A stretch of DNA of 47,442 bases from Lachnospiraceae bacterium UBA6987 (GTDB lineage Bacteria; Bacillota; Clostridia; Lachnospirales; Lachnospiraceae), in assembly GCA_002449955.1 (NCBI GenBank), contig DJYD01000045.1, positions 1 to 47,442 of the forward strand, given 5' to 3'. Shown in pieces: positions 1 through 7,826 of the stretch. Every line of letters starts with the position of its first letter. The first letter of the stretch is position 1. The notes beneath the pieces are model-generated. The model saw nothing but the letters and a program-made list of their open reading frames with translations. It was not told the origin of the DNA and did not search any database. Position numbers and translations under genes: made by a program.

Positions 1-642
1 GGCGCCGCATTTGGTGCCGCCGATGTAGAAGACGTCGCAGAGGGCAGCCAGATCCGGCAGCGTCACGTCGTTTTCCGGGCAGGCAAGGGCGTAGGCAAGC
101 CGGGCGCCGTCGACGTAGAGCGGAATGCCGCAGGCGCGGCAGATGGCGCTGATTTCCCGCAGCTCAGCTAACGAATAGAGCATGCCGGTCTCCGTGGGCT
201 GGGAAAGATAGAGCATGCCGGGCATGACGGTGTGTTCCCTTGTCGGATCGTCCTCATAGCTTTTTAATGCGGCACGCACGGTCTGCGCGGACAGCTTGCC
301 GTTCGTGTGGGGCAGTGCGATGACGCGGTGGCCGCCAAGCTCGATCGCACCTGCTTCATGCACATTGATGTGTCCGCTTTCTGCGGCAAGAACGCCCTGA
401 TAGGATTTAAGCAGCGCGCCGATGACGGTGGCATTTGCCTGTGTGCCGCCGACAAGGAAGTAAACGTCGGCTTCCGGTGCCCCGCAGGCGGCGCGGACCT
501 TTTCCCGGGCGGCTTCCGAGATGTCATCCTCTCCGTAACCGGGGGTCTGCAGGAAGTTGGTTTCCTCAAGACGCTTCAAAATGGCAGGGTGCGCGCCTTC
601 CATATAGTCGGAGGCAAAGAAAAGCCTGGGTGTCTCGTTCAT
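1..642 (-). CDS. Threonine aldolase-like PLP enzyme (3' end cut by window)
   Basis: Reading leftward from an ATG at 642 the frame is open to the window edge (214 codons, no stop reached). The protein begins MNETPRLFFASDYMEGAHPA and contains GYGEDDIS, VGGTQANATV, SGHINVHEAGAIE, YLSQPTETG, LYVDGARLAYAL and FYIGGTKCGA, the order of motifs found in the low-specificity L-threonine aldolase / beta-eliminating lyase family of fold-type I PLP enzymes. The last motif is the region of the Schiff-base lysine (GGTKCGA). The family cleaves L-threonine or L-allo-threonine to glycine and acetaldehyde. The start is supported by GGGAGG eight bases upstream, itself preceded by a short hairpin. About one third of a usual ~340-residue protein lies outside the window. 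The gene stands alone and is divergent from the repair gene to its right. Confidence 0.93.
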   Translation of the reverse strand, partial: MNETPRLFFASDYMEGAHPAILKRLEETNFLQTPGYGEDDISEAAREKVRAACGAPEADVYFLVGGTQANATVIGALLKSYQGVLAAESGHINVHEAGAIELGGHRVIALPHTNGKLSAQTVRAALKSYEDDPTREHTVMPGMLYLSQPTETGMLYSLAELREISAICRACGIPLYVDGARLAYALACPENDVTLPDLAALCDVFYIGGTKCGA

Positions 643-655
643 GAATTAACCTCCC

Positions 656-676
656 GGCTGACAGGATCGGTCAGCC
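656..676 (-). other. Leader hairpin next to the threonine aldolase ribosome site
   Basis: The leader of the minus-strand gene contains a 7-bp perfect inverted repeat, GGCTGAC/GTCAGCC with a 7-base loop, ending directly at the GGGAGG Shine-Dalgarno sequence. It could influence ribosome access or mRNA stability. No T-box or known riboswitch pattern is visible. Confidence 0.4.
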
Positions 677-686
677 CTCTGTTCAG

Positions 687-716
687 ATAATATTATAAGG
701 ACAGGTTCAAAGTCAA
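687..716 (-). promoter_or_regulatory. Candidate promoter for the threonine aldolase gene
   Basis: On the minus strand TTGACT (711-716) and TATTAT (687-692) are separated by 18 bases, upstream of the leader hairpin. This is a plausible sigma-A promoter, by sequence only. Confidence 0.45.
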
Positions 717-740
717 ACTAAAAATGCCGCAAAAGAATAT

Positions 741-768
741 TTGCTGAATGAAAGATCTGTGCTATGAT
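741..768 (+). promoter_or_regulatory. Candidate promoter for the alkyltransferase gene
   Basis: TTGCTG (741-746) and TATGAT (763-768) have a 16-base spacer, and the -10 box carries a TG extension (TGCTATGAT). It lies about 28 bases upstream of the chosen start codon. Confidence 0.5.
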
Positions 769-795
769 AATAAAACAAAAGAAGGGAGGCCAGGA

Positions 796-1710
796 ATGCA
801 GTACACGCAGTTTTATGATTCGCCGCTTGGAAAAATCACACTCGTCTGCGACGACGAGGGCCTGACCGGACTTTGGTTTGAAGGCAGTGCCTGGCAGGAG
901 GCTTATCCGGATGAGACTTTTGAAGAAGCGCCGCATCCGCACCATGCTGCGGCATCGAGATGGCTGGACGACTATTTTGTCCGCAGGGACCCGGGCTTTC
1001 TGCCGCCGCTGCATTTTATCGGGACCGCTTTTCAGAGCGATGTCTGGGAGGAGCTTCTGAAGATCCCTTACGGTCAGACGCGAAGTTACGGTGAGATCGC
1101 TGCCGCGATAGCCGGAAAACGCGGCGTTCCGTATATGTCTGCGCAGGCCGTGGGCGGTGCGGCAGGAAGGAACAAGATCGCGCTGATCGTGCCCTGCCAC
1201 AGGGTTGTCGGGGCAGACGGGAATCTTACCGGTTATACCGGCGGTCTGGAACGAAAGATCGTGCTGCTGGCGCTCGAAGGCGCGGATCTTTCACGGATGT
1301 ATCTGCCGAAAAGAACGGGACAGACGAAAGCCGGTGTCAGGGAAGATGCCGTTACGAGAAACAATACTGCCGAAAATGAAAGTCCGGAGGATGAAACAGA
1401 GATGAAAAAAAAGGAAGTGTTCGCAAAGCTCAGGGAATGGGGGACCGGTCTGACCTTTAACAGGACCGTTCAGCTGACGCCCGAAGAAGGACAGGATCCG
1501 CCGGCCTTTGCCGTCCATATGACCATGTCCGCCATCAAATATACCTGGAAGATCGAGCGTACATCGAAGTTTTTGTGGAAGGAAAAGTGGACTTTCTCCA
1601 CCACAAACGATGTAACGGGAGAGATCCGGAACAGCCATGAGTTTTCCTCCTGCGAGGAAGCTGCGGCAAAACTGATCCAAACCGTGACCACATTTGAAAA
1701 CGGAGAATAA
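796..1710 (+). CDS. ogt: Methylated-DNA--protein-cysteine methyltransferase with C-terminal extension
   Basis: The ATG at 796 follows a GGGAGG-like site; an upstream in-frame ATG at 748 lacks one and lies inside the promoter. Residues 1-75 match the N-terminal domain of Ogt/MGMT proteins. Residues 76-165 are the DNA-binding/active-site domain, with RSYGEIA, AVGGAAGRN and the acceptor motif IVPCHRVVG (Cys134). The family transfers O6-alkyl groups from guanine to its own cysteine in a suicide reaction. Normal members end near residue 165; this protein continues to 304. The extra part has a charged linker (about 166-200) and a compact ~100-residue segment starting KKKEVFAKLREWGTGLTF that I do not recognise. 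An internal ATG at 1402 behind GGAGG could allow separate translation of that segment. The Gln in front of AVGGA, where human MGMT has Arg, is common in Firmicutes. Confidence 0.93.
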   Translation: MQYTQFYDSPLGKITLVCDDEGLTGLWFEGSAWQEAYPDETFEEAPHPHHAAASRWLDDYFVRRDPGFLPPLHFIGTAFQSDVWEELLKIPYGQTRSYGEIAAAIAGKRGVPYMSAQAVGGAAGRNKIALIVPCHRVVGADGNLTGYTGGLERKIVLLALEGADLSRMYLPKRTGQTKAGVREDAVTRNNTAENESPEDETEMKKKEVFAKLREWGTGLTFNRTVQLTPEEGQDPPAFAVHMTMSAIKYTWKIERTSKFLWKEKWTFSTTNDVTGEIRNSHEFSSCEEAAAKLIQTVTTFENGE

Positions 1711-1722
1711 GCGCGCAGGATG

Positions 1723-1752
1723 AAAAAAGCACAGGGCTTCCTGTGCTTTTTT
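1723..1752. terminator. Bidirectional rho-independent terminator
   Basis: A stem GCACAGG/CCTGTGC with a 4-base loop is flanked by A6 on the left and T6 on the right, so it can end both the rightward alkyltransferase transcript and the leftward csoR-type transcript. Confidence 0.9.
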
Positions 1753-1757
1753 GCTTC

Positions 1758-2117
1758 TCAGATAAATTTTTCGACTGCCTTCTGGAATTCATCCACTGCC
1801 GCCGTGTCGCCGTCTTCAAGGGCGTGGGCGATGCAGTGGGTCATATGCTCGCTGATGATGGCCTTGCCGAGGCTTCGCAGCGCGGAATTGACCGCGGAAA
1901 GCTGGATCAGCACGTCCGCGCAGTCTTCGTCATTCTCTATCATAAGCTTCACATGCTGCAGGTGGCCGATCGCCTTTGACAGGCGGTTGAGCTGCTTTTT
2001 CTTTTCCTCCGGAGAATGATAATGGCCGTGAGGATGGGAAGCGGATTCGTGATCTTCATGCGTATGGGTAAAGGGCTGGCCGTCAGCGCCGATATGTGTG
2101 TGAGTGGAAAGAGCCAT
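1758..2117 (-). CDS. CsoR/RcnR-family metal-sensing repressor with His-rich N-terminus
   Basis: The 119-residue protein starts MALSTHTHIG at 2117, with GAGG eight bases upstream; the longer open frame upstream has no ribosome site. Residues 5-34 are rich in His and could bind metal. Residues 37-119 form the all-helical CsoR/RcnR (DUF156) domain. Cys66, His91 and Cys95 have exactly the spacing (25 and 4) of the Cu(I) ligands Cys36, His61 and Cys65 of mycobacterial CsoR, so copper is the likeliest effector. These repressors release DNA when metal binds. No copper exporter gene is adjacent, so its target is itself or lies elsewhere. Confidence 0.9.
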   Translation of the reverse strand: MALSTHTHIGADGQPFTHTHEDHESASHPHGHYHSPEEKKKQLNRLSKAIGHLQHVKLMIENDEDCADVLIQLSAVNSALRSLGKAIISEHMTHCIAHALEDGDTAAVDEFQKAVEKFI

Positions 2118-2132
2118 GGATATAACCTCGTC

Positions 2133-2172
2133 TGGTAGTTTGTGTCTATAGTCTACCACAAATTCAAAACAA
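2133..2172 (-). promoter_or_regulatory. Promoter and possible operator of the CsoR-type gene
   Basis: On the minus strand TTGTTT (2167-2172) and TATAGA (2145-2150) are 16 bases apart. The inverted repeat TGGTAG (2133-2138) / CTACCA (2153-2158) flanks the -10 box and could be an autoregulatory operator. It does not match the classical G/C-rich CsoR box. Confidence 0.4.
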
Positions 2173-2303
2173 TCTAAAGTTTTTTTCATTTTTTCTTTAA
2201 AAAATTCTACAATGGTGATACAATATTTCCAAAGAGGCCTTGGATAAAGGCGAGTGGGAAGAGAAAAAATACGCGACTGAACATTTGTGCAACTTTTACG
2301 GCC

Positions 2304-2335
2304 GGAATGAAAAAATTCCACATCTGTGATATGAT
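2304..2335 (+). promoter_or_regulatory. Candidate promoter/operator of the sugar operon
   Basis: ATGAAA (2307-2312) and TATGAT (2330-2335) are 17 bases apart, upstream of the aldolase gene. The inverted repeat GGAAT (2304-2308) / ATTCC (2315-2319) overlaps the -35 box and is a candidate operator for the SorC regulator encoded second in the operon. Confidence 0.45.
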
Positions 2336-2364
2336 GAAGAAAAGGTATGCAGGGAGTACAAATC

Positions 2365-3093
2365 ATGAACGGAATTAAACGCAATACCGAAAGGCTATTC
2401 TCGCATGGCGGAAAACTTTTTGCCATGGCAATGGACCTGCCTCAGGTCGGACTCGTGGACGGATTAACAGACCCGAGGGCAGTGATCAGAAGCTGTAAAG
2501 ACAGTAAACTTGATGCCTTCCTTACGAATGTCGGCGTCGCACATCTTGCGGAAGAAGAATTGTTAAAGAAGAAACTGATTCTGCGTACGTCATCGGGCGG
2601 AACAAACCTGGCAACGGAATTCACAGGCGTGCAGAAAAACCATGTGAGCCCCGAGACGGCCCTGGCCATGGGCGCGGATGCGGTCGTCATGATGATGGTG
2701 ATCGGCGGCGCAGACTATGCCTCCATCCAGGACGCGGCAGCGGCAATCGATGCTTACCACCGTCTGAGCATCCCGGTCGTGGTCGAGATCCTGGCGGCAG
2801 ATTACGAGAAGACGCAGACCTTTGATATCCAGGCTAACGGCGCCAGAGTGGCGGCCGAGCTCGGCGCGGATGTGGTCAAGGCCTTCTATACGGAAAACTT
2901 CGATACGGTTGTGGCGAACTGCCCGGTGCCGATCATTCTGGCAGGCGGTCCCAAGGGAAGCGATATCTTTGATACGGCAGCTGCTGCGGTAAAGGCCGGC
3001 GTCAAAGGCTTCTGCTTTGGCCGGAACCTGTTCCAGAGTGAGGACAAGCTGGAGCGCATTGCCCGGCTTGACCGTATCCTTCGCGAGGCGTAA
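2365..3093 (+). CDS. Class I aldolase of the DeoC/FbaB/LsrF family
   Basis: The start at 2365 follows AGGGAG by eight bases; an earlier ATG at 2347 lacks a ribosome site. The 242-residue protein is a TIM-barrel aldolase: strands with ITDPRAV-like, TNVGVAH, RTSSGGTN, ADAVVMMMVIGG, VVVEILAAD, and the Schiff-base strand ADVVKAFYTENF (Lys172), followed by the phosphate-binding LAGGPKG. The family includes class I fructose-bisphosphate aldolases and LsrF, which act on phosphorylated ketoses by retro-aldol or thiolysis chemistry. It is the first gene of an operon continuing to 13525. The pairing with a SorC regulator recalls lsr-type loci, but the substrate cannot be read from sequence. Confidence 0.88.
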   Translation: MNGIKRNTERLFSHGGKLFAMAMDLPQVGLVDGLTDPRAVIRSCKDSKLDAFLTNVGVAHLAEEELLKKKLILRTSSGGTNLATEFTGVQKNHVSPETALAMGADAVVMMMVIGGADYASIQDAAAAIDAYHRLSIPVVVEILAADYEKTQTFDIQANGARVAAELGADVVKAFYTENFDTVVANCPVPIILAGGPKGSDIFDTAAAAVKAGVKGFCFGRNLFQSEDKLERIARLDRILREA

Positions 3094-3095
3094 AG

Positions 3096-4061
3096 ATGTC
3101 CGCGGCAGATCTTCTGGCTCTCTACCGTGTTGCTCTGCAGTACTACAAAGAGGGAAAAACGCAGGAGGAGATCAGCCAGACGGAAAATATTTCCCGTTCT
3201 CAGGTTTCACGCATGTTGGACAAGGCAAGGGCCCAAGGCATCGTGCGCTTCGAAGTGACGCTGCCAAGCGAGCCGGATGTGGAAGCACTGGAAGAATTCC
3301 TGATGCAGAAGCTGAAGCTCGGACAGGTGATTCTCGCCCCCGCCGAGGAAGGCTGGACAGGATCCAGGACGGCCGGCGCCATAGCGGCTGCTGCAGCGGC
3401 TGAGCTGCCGCGGATGTTAAAAGGCGCCTCCTCCGTCGGACTTGGCTGGGGAGAAACGATGTACCGCATGGCCCATTCCCTGCAGTCCAGGATCACGCTG
3501 CCGGACTGCATGTTTATCCCTTTGATCGGGGCAAGCAGCAGCATGAACCCCTTCCTTCAGATCAATACGATCATTGACAGCGTGGCAGACAGACTGCGCG
3601 GCGACAGCTTCTTTACGAATCTGCCTGCTTTCCGGGAAAGGAACATGCCGTTAACCGCTTATGAAAAAAAACGCCTTCGGACGTTATACGAAGGCTGGGA
3701 CGATCTGGACGCGGCCGTATTCGGCCTTGGCGCCGTGGATGCTGTCTTCAGGACCTTTGACGAGGAGGTGACGGAGACCAGCAGGGCGCATATCGTAAGT
3801 GCCGGAGCCGCCGGCGAGATCCTGTCGCAGTACTATTTTGCAGACGGCAGCCTGCTGCCGCAGGATGACAGCTATGTCATACATGCTTTTCCGTTAGCAA
3901 AGCTTAAAGCCGTGCCGCGGACGATCTGCATTTCCGGCGGGCTGCAGAAGGCAGGTGCGATTCTGGCAGCGGCGCGCGCCGGATATTTCCGGACACTGAT
4001 CACGGATACCGTGACAGCCCGTGAACTCTATAATCGGCTAAGGAGAGAAATGATTCAATGA
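3096..4061 (+). CDS. SorC-family sugar-responsive transcriptional regulator
   Basis: The gene starts two bases after the aldolase stop. Residues 1-55 contain a helix-turn-helix (KEGKTQEEISQTENISRSQVSRML). The remainder is the SorC/DeoR-type effector domain with a Rossmann-like fold, including GLGWGETMY, ADRLRGDSFFTNLPAF and ISGGLQKAGAILAA. The length, 321 residues, is usual. Relatives bind phosphorylated sugars and control the operon in which they lie, so this one probably controls the 2365-13525 genes in answer to an intermediate of the pathway. It overlaps the next gene by four bases (ATGA), which implies translational coupling. Confidence 0.9.
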   Translation: MSAADLLALYRVALQYYKEGKTQEEISQTENISRSQVSRMLDKARAQGIVRFEVTLPSEPDVEALEEFLMQKLKLGQVILAPAEEGWTGSRTAGAIAAAAAAELPRMLKGASSVGLGWGETMYRMAHSLQSRITLPDCMFIPLIGASSSMNPFLQINTIIDSVADRLRGDSFFTNLPAFRERNMPLTAYEKKRLRTLYEGWDDLDAAVFGLGAVDAVFRTFDEEVTETSRAHIVSAGAAGEILSQYYFADGSLLPQDDSYVIHAFPLAKLKAVPRTICISGGLQKAGAILAAARAGYFRTLITDTVTARELYNRLRREMIQ

Positions 4062-5029
4062 AAGCACTGATGTATATCGGCGAACAGAAAATGGAAGTGC
4101 AGGAGATCCGGAAACCGGACGGTCCGTTCCTGGTGAGGGTCCTCGGCTGCACGATCTGCGGCACCGATCTGAAGACCTGGAAGCAGGGACACCCCTATTT
4201 CAAGCCTCCGACGATCCTTGGTCACGAATTCTACGGCCAGGTGGAAAAGGCCCCGGAAGAAACAGGCTATAAGCCCGGCGACTACGTAGTGGTTGCGCCG
4301 TATGGCGAATGCGGCGAATGCGAGATGTGCAGATCCGGCGTCCCTGAACTTTGTGAGAATAAGGACTACGTGGAAACCGGCGCTTTCTGTGAGATGGTGG
4401 AGGTGCCGCTGTCTTTTGTGGAACGCGGCGTGATCAAGCTTGAGGGACCGGATTATGTTTATGCTCTAACCGAACCGCTTGCCTGCGTGCTCACGGCCCT
4501 GAATCAGCTGGAAATAAAGCCGGAGGACCGCGTGCTGATCGTCGGCGGCGGTCCCATGGGAACGCTCGCGGCCATGACGCTTTTGGAAGACGGGGTCAAG
4601 GCCTGCGTCGGCGAGATCAATCCGATCCGGCAAAATAAACTCAGAGAGTGGGGCATCCCCTGCGATACGACCGATAACTGGTACGCGCAGGAAGCCTTCG
4701 ACAAGATTATCGTGGCGGTTAATGTGCCTGCGCTGATCGAAGAAGCGGTTAGCAAGGTGAAAAGCGGCGGCAAGGTCCACGTGTTTGCGGGACTGCCTTC
4801 CGACACGGTGCTGCAGATTCCGGCTAAGGCGCTGCACTACCGCTTCGTCCAGATCATGGGCTGCAGCGGCTATGCGATTCCGTCCTTCCACCGTGCCTTC
4901 GCGATGATCCGGAAGAATCCGGCCCGCTATCAGGCCCTGATCACGCACCGCTTCCCGTTAGAAAAGGGCCAGGAGGCCATGGAGACGCTTGCCAGAGGTG
5001 AGGCCTTCAAGATCATGATCGAGCCATGA
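4058..5029 (+). CDS. Zinc-dependent medium-chain alcohol/polyol dehydrogenase
   Basis: This 323-residue MDR-family enzyme has catalytic zinc ligands Cys34 (ICGTD) and His56-Glu57 (GHE), structural zinc ligands Cys85, Cys88, Cys91 and Cys99, and a Rossmann motif VLIVGGGPMG. Such enzymes interconvert a secondary alcohol or polyol and a ketone with NAD(P). The size and the GHEFYGQV sequence resemble sorbitol/threonine dehydrogenase-like proteins. Four-base overlaps at both ends place it firmly within the sugar operon, where it probably oxidises the imported polyol or a phosphorylated derivative. Confidence 0.92.
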   Translation: MKALMYIGEQKMEVQEIRKPDGPFLVRVLGCTICGTDLKTWKQGHPYFKPPTILGHEFYGQVEKAPEETGYKPGDYVVVAPYGECGECEMCRSGVPELCENKDYVETGAFCEMVEVPLSFVERGVIKLEGPDYVYALTEPLACVLTALNQLEIKPEDRVLIVGGGPMGTLAAMTLLEDGVKACVGEINPIRQNKLREWGIPCDTTDNWYAQEAFDKIIVAVNVPALIEEAVSKVKSGGKVHVFAGLPSDTVLQIPAKALHYRFVQIMGCSGYAIPSFHRAFAMIRKNPARYQALITHRFPLEKGQEAMETLARGEAFKIMIEP

Positions 5030-6003
5030 AGATCGCGGTATTTGCCAATATGAAGGCGGGCGGCGGCAAGGCCGCACCGGCGGTGATCGAGCGCATCCGT
5101 GACGCCTGGAGCAAAAGGCAGGATACGGAACTCTTCGGGGTAAAGGGCTTCGGCGGAGAAATGCTCCCCCGTTTCCTGACACCGGAAGAAGAGCCTGAAG
5201 GCTATCTTCCCCGCCTGAATGCGGCCGTATGCGCGCTGCTGTATGAAGAACCGGACATCCTGCTTACGATCGGCGGCGACGGCGCCGCAGCCTATGCGGC
5301 AGAATGCCTGATCCGGCTCGGGAGCCGGGTGCCGATCCTCGGGATCGGTGCGGGAACGGCGAATGTCGGCCCCATCGTGAGCTTTGCGACAGATGAACTG
5401 CCGGAGCCGGAAGCCCTTGTAACGGAAAGCCTCGGCGCAGTCGAGGCAAGGGATGAAGAGGGCCGCCATATCGCCTTCGGCTTTAACGATATCGTGATCG
5501 GCAATACCTTCCTCGGCACCTCTCCGGAGGGCGAAACAAAGACTTATGAGGCACGCGCCCTCGCAGAGCGGGGAGCACTTAGGGAAGCCTCTCCGCTGAA
5601 GACGATCTTCAGGGACGGGATCCGGATGAGCCTTGACGGAAAGCTTATGGCTCCGCCGCCGTATGCCGTAGCCCAGCTTGTGGCTTCGCCCATGGGCGTC
5701 GACCGTTTCTACGGAAGGGCGGTGACCGGACTGCTGTGTTATACGCCGGATTCGCCTTACCGGGCGGCGGTGTATATCAGCCCGCATGCGGTGGTGAGCA
5801 TGGAAGACGATGATGCCGGCTTTACAGGCTGGCGCACCGGCGGTCAGCTGCTTTTGACAGCAGAGGATGCGCTGCGACTTGATGAACTAAGTGATGACGT
5901 CTGCGTGGTTGCGGACGGGAATCCCTATCTGCTGCCTTCGGGCAGTGTAACCCTGCACTATGAACCGGATGTGATCCGAGTCCTGAAAAGGAGAACGCTA
6001 TGA
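5026..6003 (+). CDS. NAD-kinase/AcoX-fold small-molecule kinase
   Basis: The 325-residue protein has the hallmark GGDG (residues 83-86, ILLTIGGDGAAAY) and the second glycine-rich loop GIGAGTANVGPI (105-116) of the NAD kinase / diacylglycerol kinase superfamily. The family normally phosphorylates NAD or lipids with ATP, and some members of the AcoX type sit in catabolic operons with unknown substrates. The usual NFG of NAD kinases is replaced by NVG, and the protein is embedded by ATGA overlaps between a dehydrogenase and a sugar permease. I infer that it phosphorylates a pathway intermediate rather than acting as the housekeeping NAD kinase. The kinase fold is well supported; the substrate is not. 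Confidence 0.8.
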   Translation: MKIAVFANMKAGGGKAAPAVIERIRDAWSKRQDTELFGVKGFGGEMLPRFLTPEEEPEGYLPRLNAAVCALLYEEPDILLTIGGDGAAAYAAECLIRLGSRVPILGIGAGTANVGPIVSFATDELPEPEALVTESLGAVEARDEEGRHIAFGFNDIVIGNTFLGTSPEGETKTYEARALAERGALREASPLKTIFRDGIRMSLDGKLMAPPPYAVAQLVASPMGVDRFYGRAVTGLLCYTPDSPYRAAVYISPHAVVSMEDDDAGFTGWRTGGQLLLTAEDALRLDELSDDVCVVADGNPYLLPSGSVTLHYEPDVIRVLKRRTL

Positions 6004-6953
6004 GCAGTCAGGCACCGGCACGGAAATCCGCGCCAGCAACAAAAAAGAACAAAATCAGGCTGTTCGGCAGGGAATATCAGACCAATGAAGTGATGGTCGG
6101 CATTCTGTTTATTTTACCAACCATAGCCTTCATGGTTTTCACCTTCATCCTGCCGGTCATCGATGTTGTGCAGCTAAGCTTCACGAATTTCAACGTGAAA
6201 ACCAGAACGATGAATTACATCAAGCTGGACAATTACAAGTATCTGCTGCAAAATGAAGAATTCTGGAAGAGCCTTCTGAACACGGTGAAATATTCCGTGA
6301 TGAAGCTGACGCTGGATACGTCGCTTGCCCTCTTCCTTGCGGTGCTGCTTGACAAGAGTATTCCGCTCAAGAAATTCTTCCGCTCGTCCTTCTTTGCCCC
6401 GGTCGTGGTGCCTATGGTCGCATCCTCGCTCATCTGGATCTGGTTTTACGATCCGACCGTCGGCCCCTTCAACCAGATTCTGGGATGGCTGGGACTGCCG
6501 GAGAGCCAGTGGCTGTACCATGAGAGCTCGGCACTTTGGTCGATTCTGTTGTTCTCGCTGTGGAAGGGTGTCGGCTACAACATCATCCTCTTCCTGTCAG
6601 GGCTTCAGAATATTCCGGACTCCTATACGGAGGCGGCCAAGCTTGATGGAGCGAGTGAATGGCAGCTGTTCTGGAAGGTGAAATTCCCGCTGCTGCGGCC
6701 GATCACCTCCTTCGTTATCATGATGGGCATCATCAACAGCTTCAAGGTCTTCGCGGAATTCAACGTGATGACGCCGGACGGCGGGCCGCTCGGCTCCACG
6801 AAGCTGATCGTTTCCTATATTTACGAACTGGCCTTCACGAACGGCCGTATGGGCAGAGCCTGCGCCTGCGCGCTCATGCTGTTTGCCCTGATCTTCGTGC
6901 TGACGCAGTTCCAGAGCATGGTCGGCGCACGCAAGACCGTCGACATTGATTAG
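6000..6953 (+). CDS. ABC sugar transporter permease, MalF/UgpA type
   Basis: This 317-residue integral membrane protein has about six membrane segments, starting with VGILFILPTIAFMVFTFILP. It has the EAA loop (YTEAAKLDGASEWQLFWKVKFPLL region, near residues 210-232) that docks to the transporter ATPase. It belongs to the carbohydrate-uptake CUT1 type. It overlaps the kinase gene by four bases and is followed by the second permease. No ATPase gene is present in the operon. Confidence 0.93.
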   Translation: MSSQAPARKSAPATKKNKIRLFGREYQTNEVMVGILFILPTIAFMVFTFILPVIDVVQLSFTNFNVKTRTMNYIKLDNYKYLLQNEEFWKSLLNTVKYSVMKLTLDTSLALFLAVLLDKSIPLKKFFRSSFFAPVVVPMVASSLIWIWFYDPTVGPFNQILGWLGLPESQWLYHESSALWSILLFSLWKGVGYNIILFLSGLQNIPDSYTEAAKLDGASEWQLFWKVKFPLLRPITSFVIMMGIINSFKVFAEFNVMTPDGGPLGSTKLIVSYIYELAFTNGRMGRACACALMLFALIFVLTQFQSMVGARKTVDID

Positions 6954-6963
6954 GAGGCGGGTC

Positions 6964-7806
6964 ATGAGCAAGACGAAAAAGGTAAAATACAACTATAACC
7001 GCCACACGGCGACCTTTATTATCCTCGCGATCCTTTCGTTAGCCATGATCTTTCCCTTCGTGTGGATGATCCTTTCGTCCTTCAAGACCGCGGTCGATGT
7101 GTATCAGTACCCGCCGCGCTGGATCCCCTCCACCTGGAACTGGAAGAACTACAGCACCGTTTTCGAAATGATCCCGTTCCTTAGGTACTACATAAACAGT
7201 ATTGTCACGACGATTGCGGAGACGGCGCTGCAGATCATTGTCAGTGTGCTCGCGGCTTACTCCCTGGTCCATCTGAAATGGCCGGGACAGGGTTTCATGA
7301 CAGCCTTGATGCGATCCACGATGTTCGTGCCGATGGTTGTTACCATGATCCCCATGTACCTGCTGTGCGCGTCCCTGGGGCTGATCGACACCTACTCGGG
7401 CATCATCCTGCCGCAGATCACGACCGCCTTCACGACCTTCCTGCTGATGAGCTATTTCGCCTCCATTCCGCAGGATATGATCGACGCCGCCAAGCTTGAC
7501 GGCTGCGGCCCGAGCGGCGTCATGATGCGGGTGGTCGTGCCGAATACCAAAGGTGCCATTGCGACGGCGACACTGTTCTCCTTCCTCGGCAACTGGAAGA
7601 GCTACACCTGGCCGCTCATTATCACCACCAAGACGGAATACCGGACCCTGCCCATCGGTCTGAAATATCTGACCATGGAATCCTCTTCCGAATACCAGGT
7701 GATGATGGCCGCCGCGGTCATGACCATCCTTCCGGTCCTGATCGTATTCATCTTCTTTGAAAAACAGCTGGTGCGTTCCATAACGCTCACCGGCATGAAA
7801 TCTTAA
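6964..7806 (+). CDS. ABC sugar transporter permease, MalG/UgpE type
   Basis: The start at 6964 lies six bases after AGGAGG; a weaker ATG at 6946 overlaps the upstream gene. The 280-residue protein has six predicted membrane segments beginning ATFIILAILSLAMIFPFVWM and an EAA-like loop (IDAAKLDGCGPSGVMMRVVVPNTK). It forms the heterodimeric CUT1 channel with the preceding permease. The stop codon region overlaps the next open frame (TAATG), but the better start of the lipoprotein is 21 bases downstream. Confidence 0.92.
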   Translation: MSKTKKVKYNYNRHTATFIILAILSLAMIFPFVWMILSSFKTAVDVYQYPPRWIPSTWNWKNYSTVFEMIPFLRYYINSIVTTIAETALQIIVSVLAAYSLVHLKWPGQGFMTALMRSTMFVPMVVTMIPMYLLCASLGLIDTYSGIILPQITTAFTTFLLMSYFASIPQDMIDAAKLDGCGPSGVMMRVVVPNTKGAIATATLFSFLGNWKSYTWPLIITTKTEYRTLPIGLKYLTMESSSEYQVMMAAAVMTILPVLIVFIFFEKQLVRSITLTGMKS

Positions 7807-7826
7807 TGAAAGCAGAGGTATTGATG

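Noticed and set aside
1100..1200. Loss of the arginine finger in the alkyltransferase as a sign of an inactive ATL protein
   Set aside because: The acceptor Cys134 in PCHR is present, and Gln before AVGGA is a common Firmicute variant, so activity is likely.
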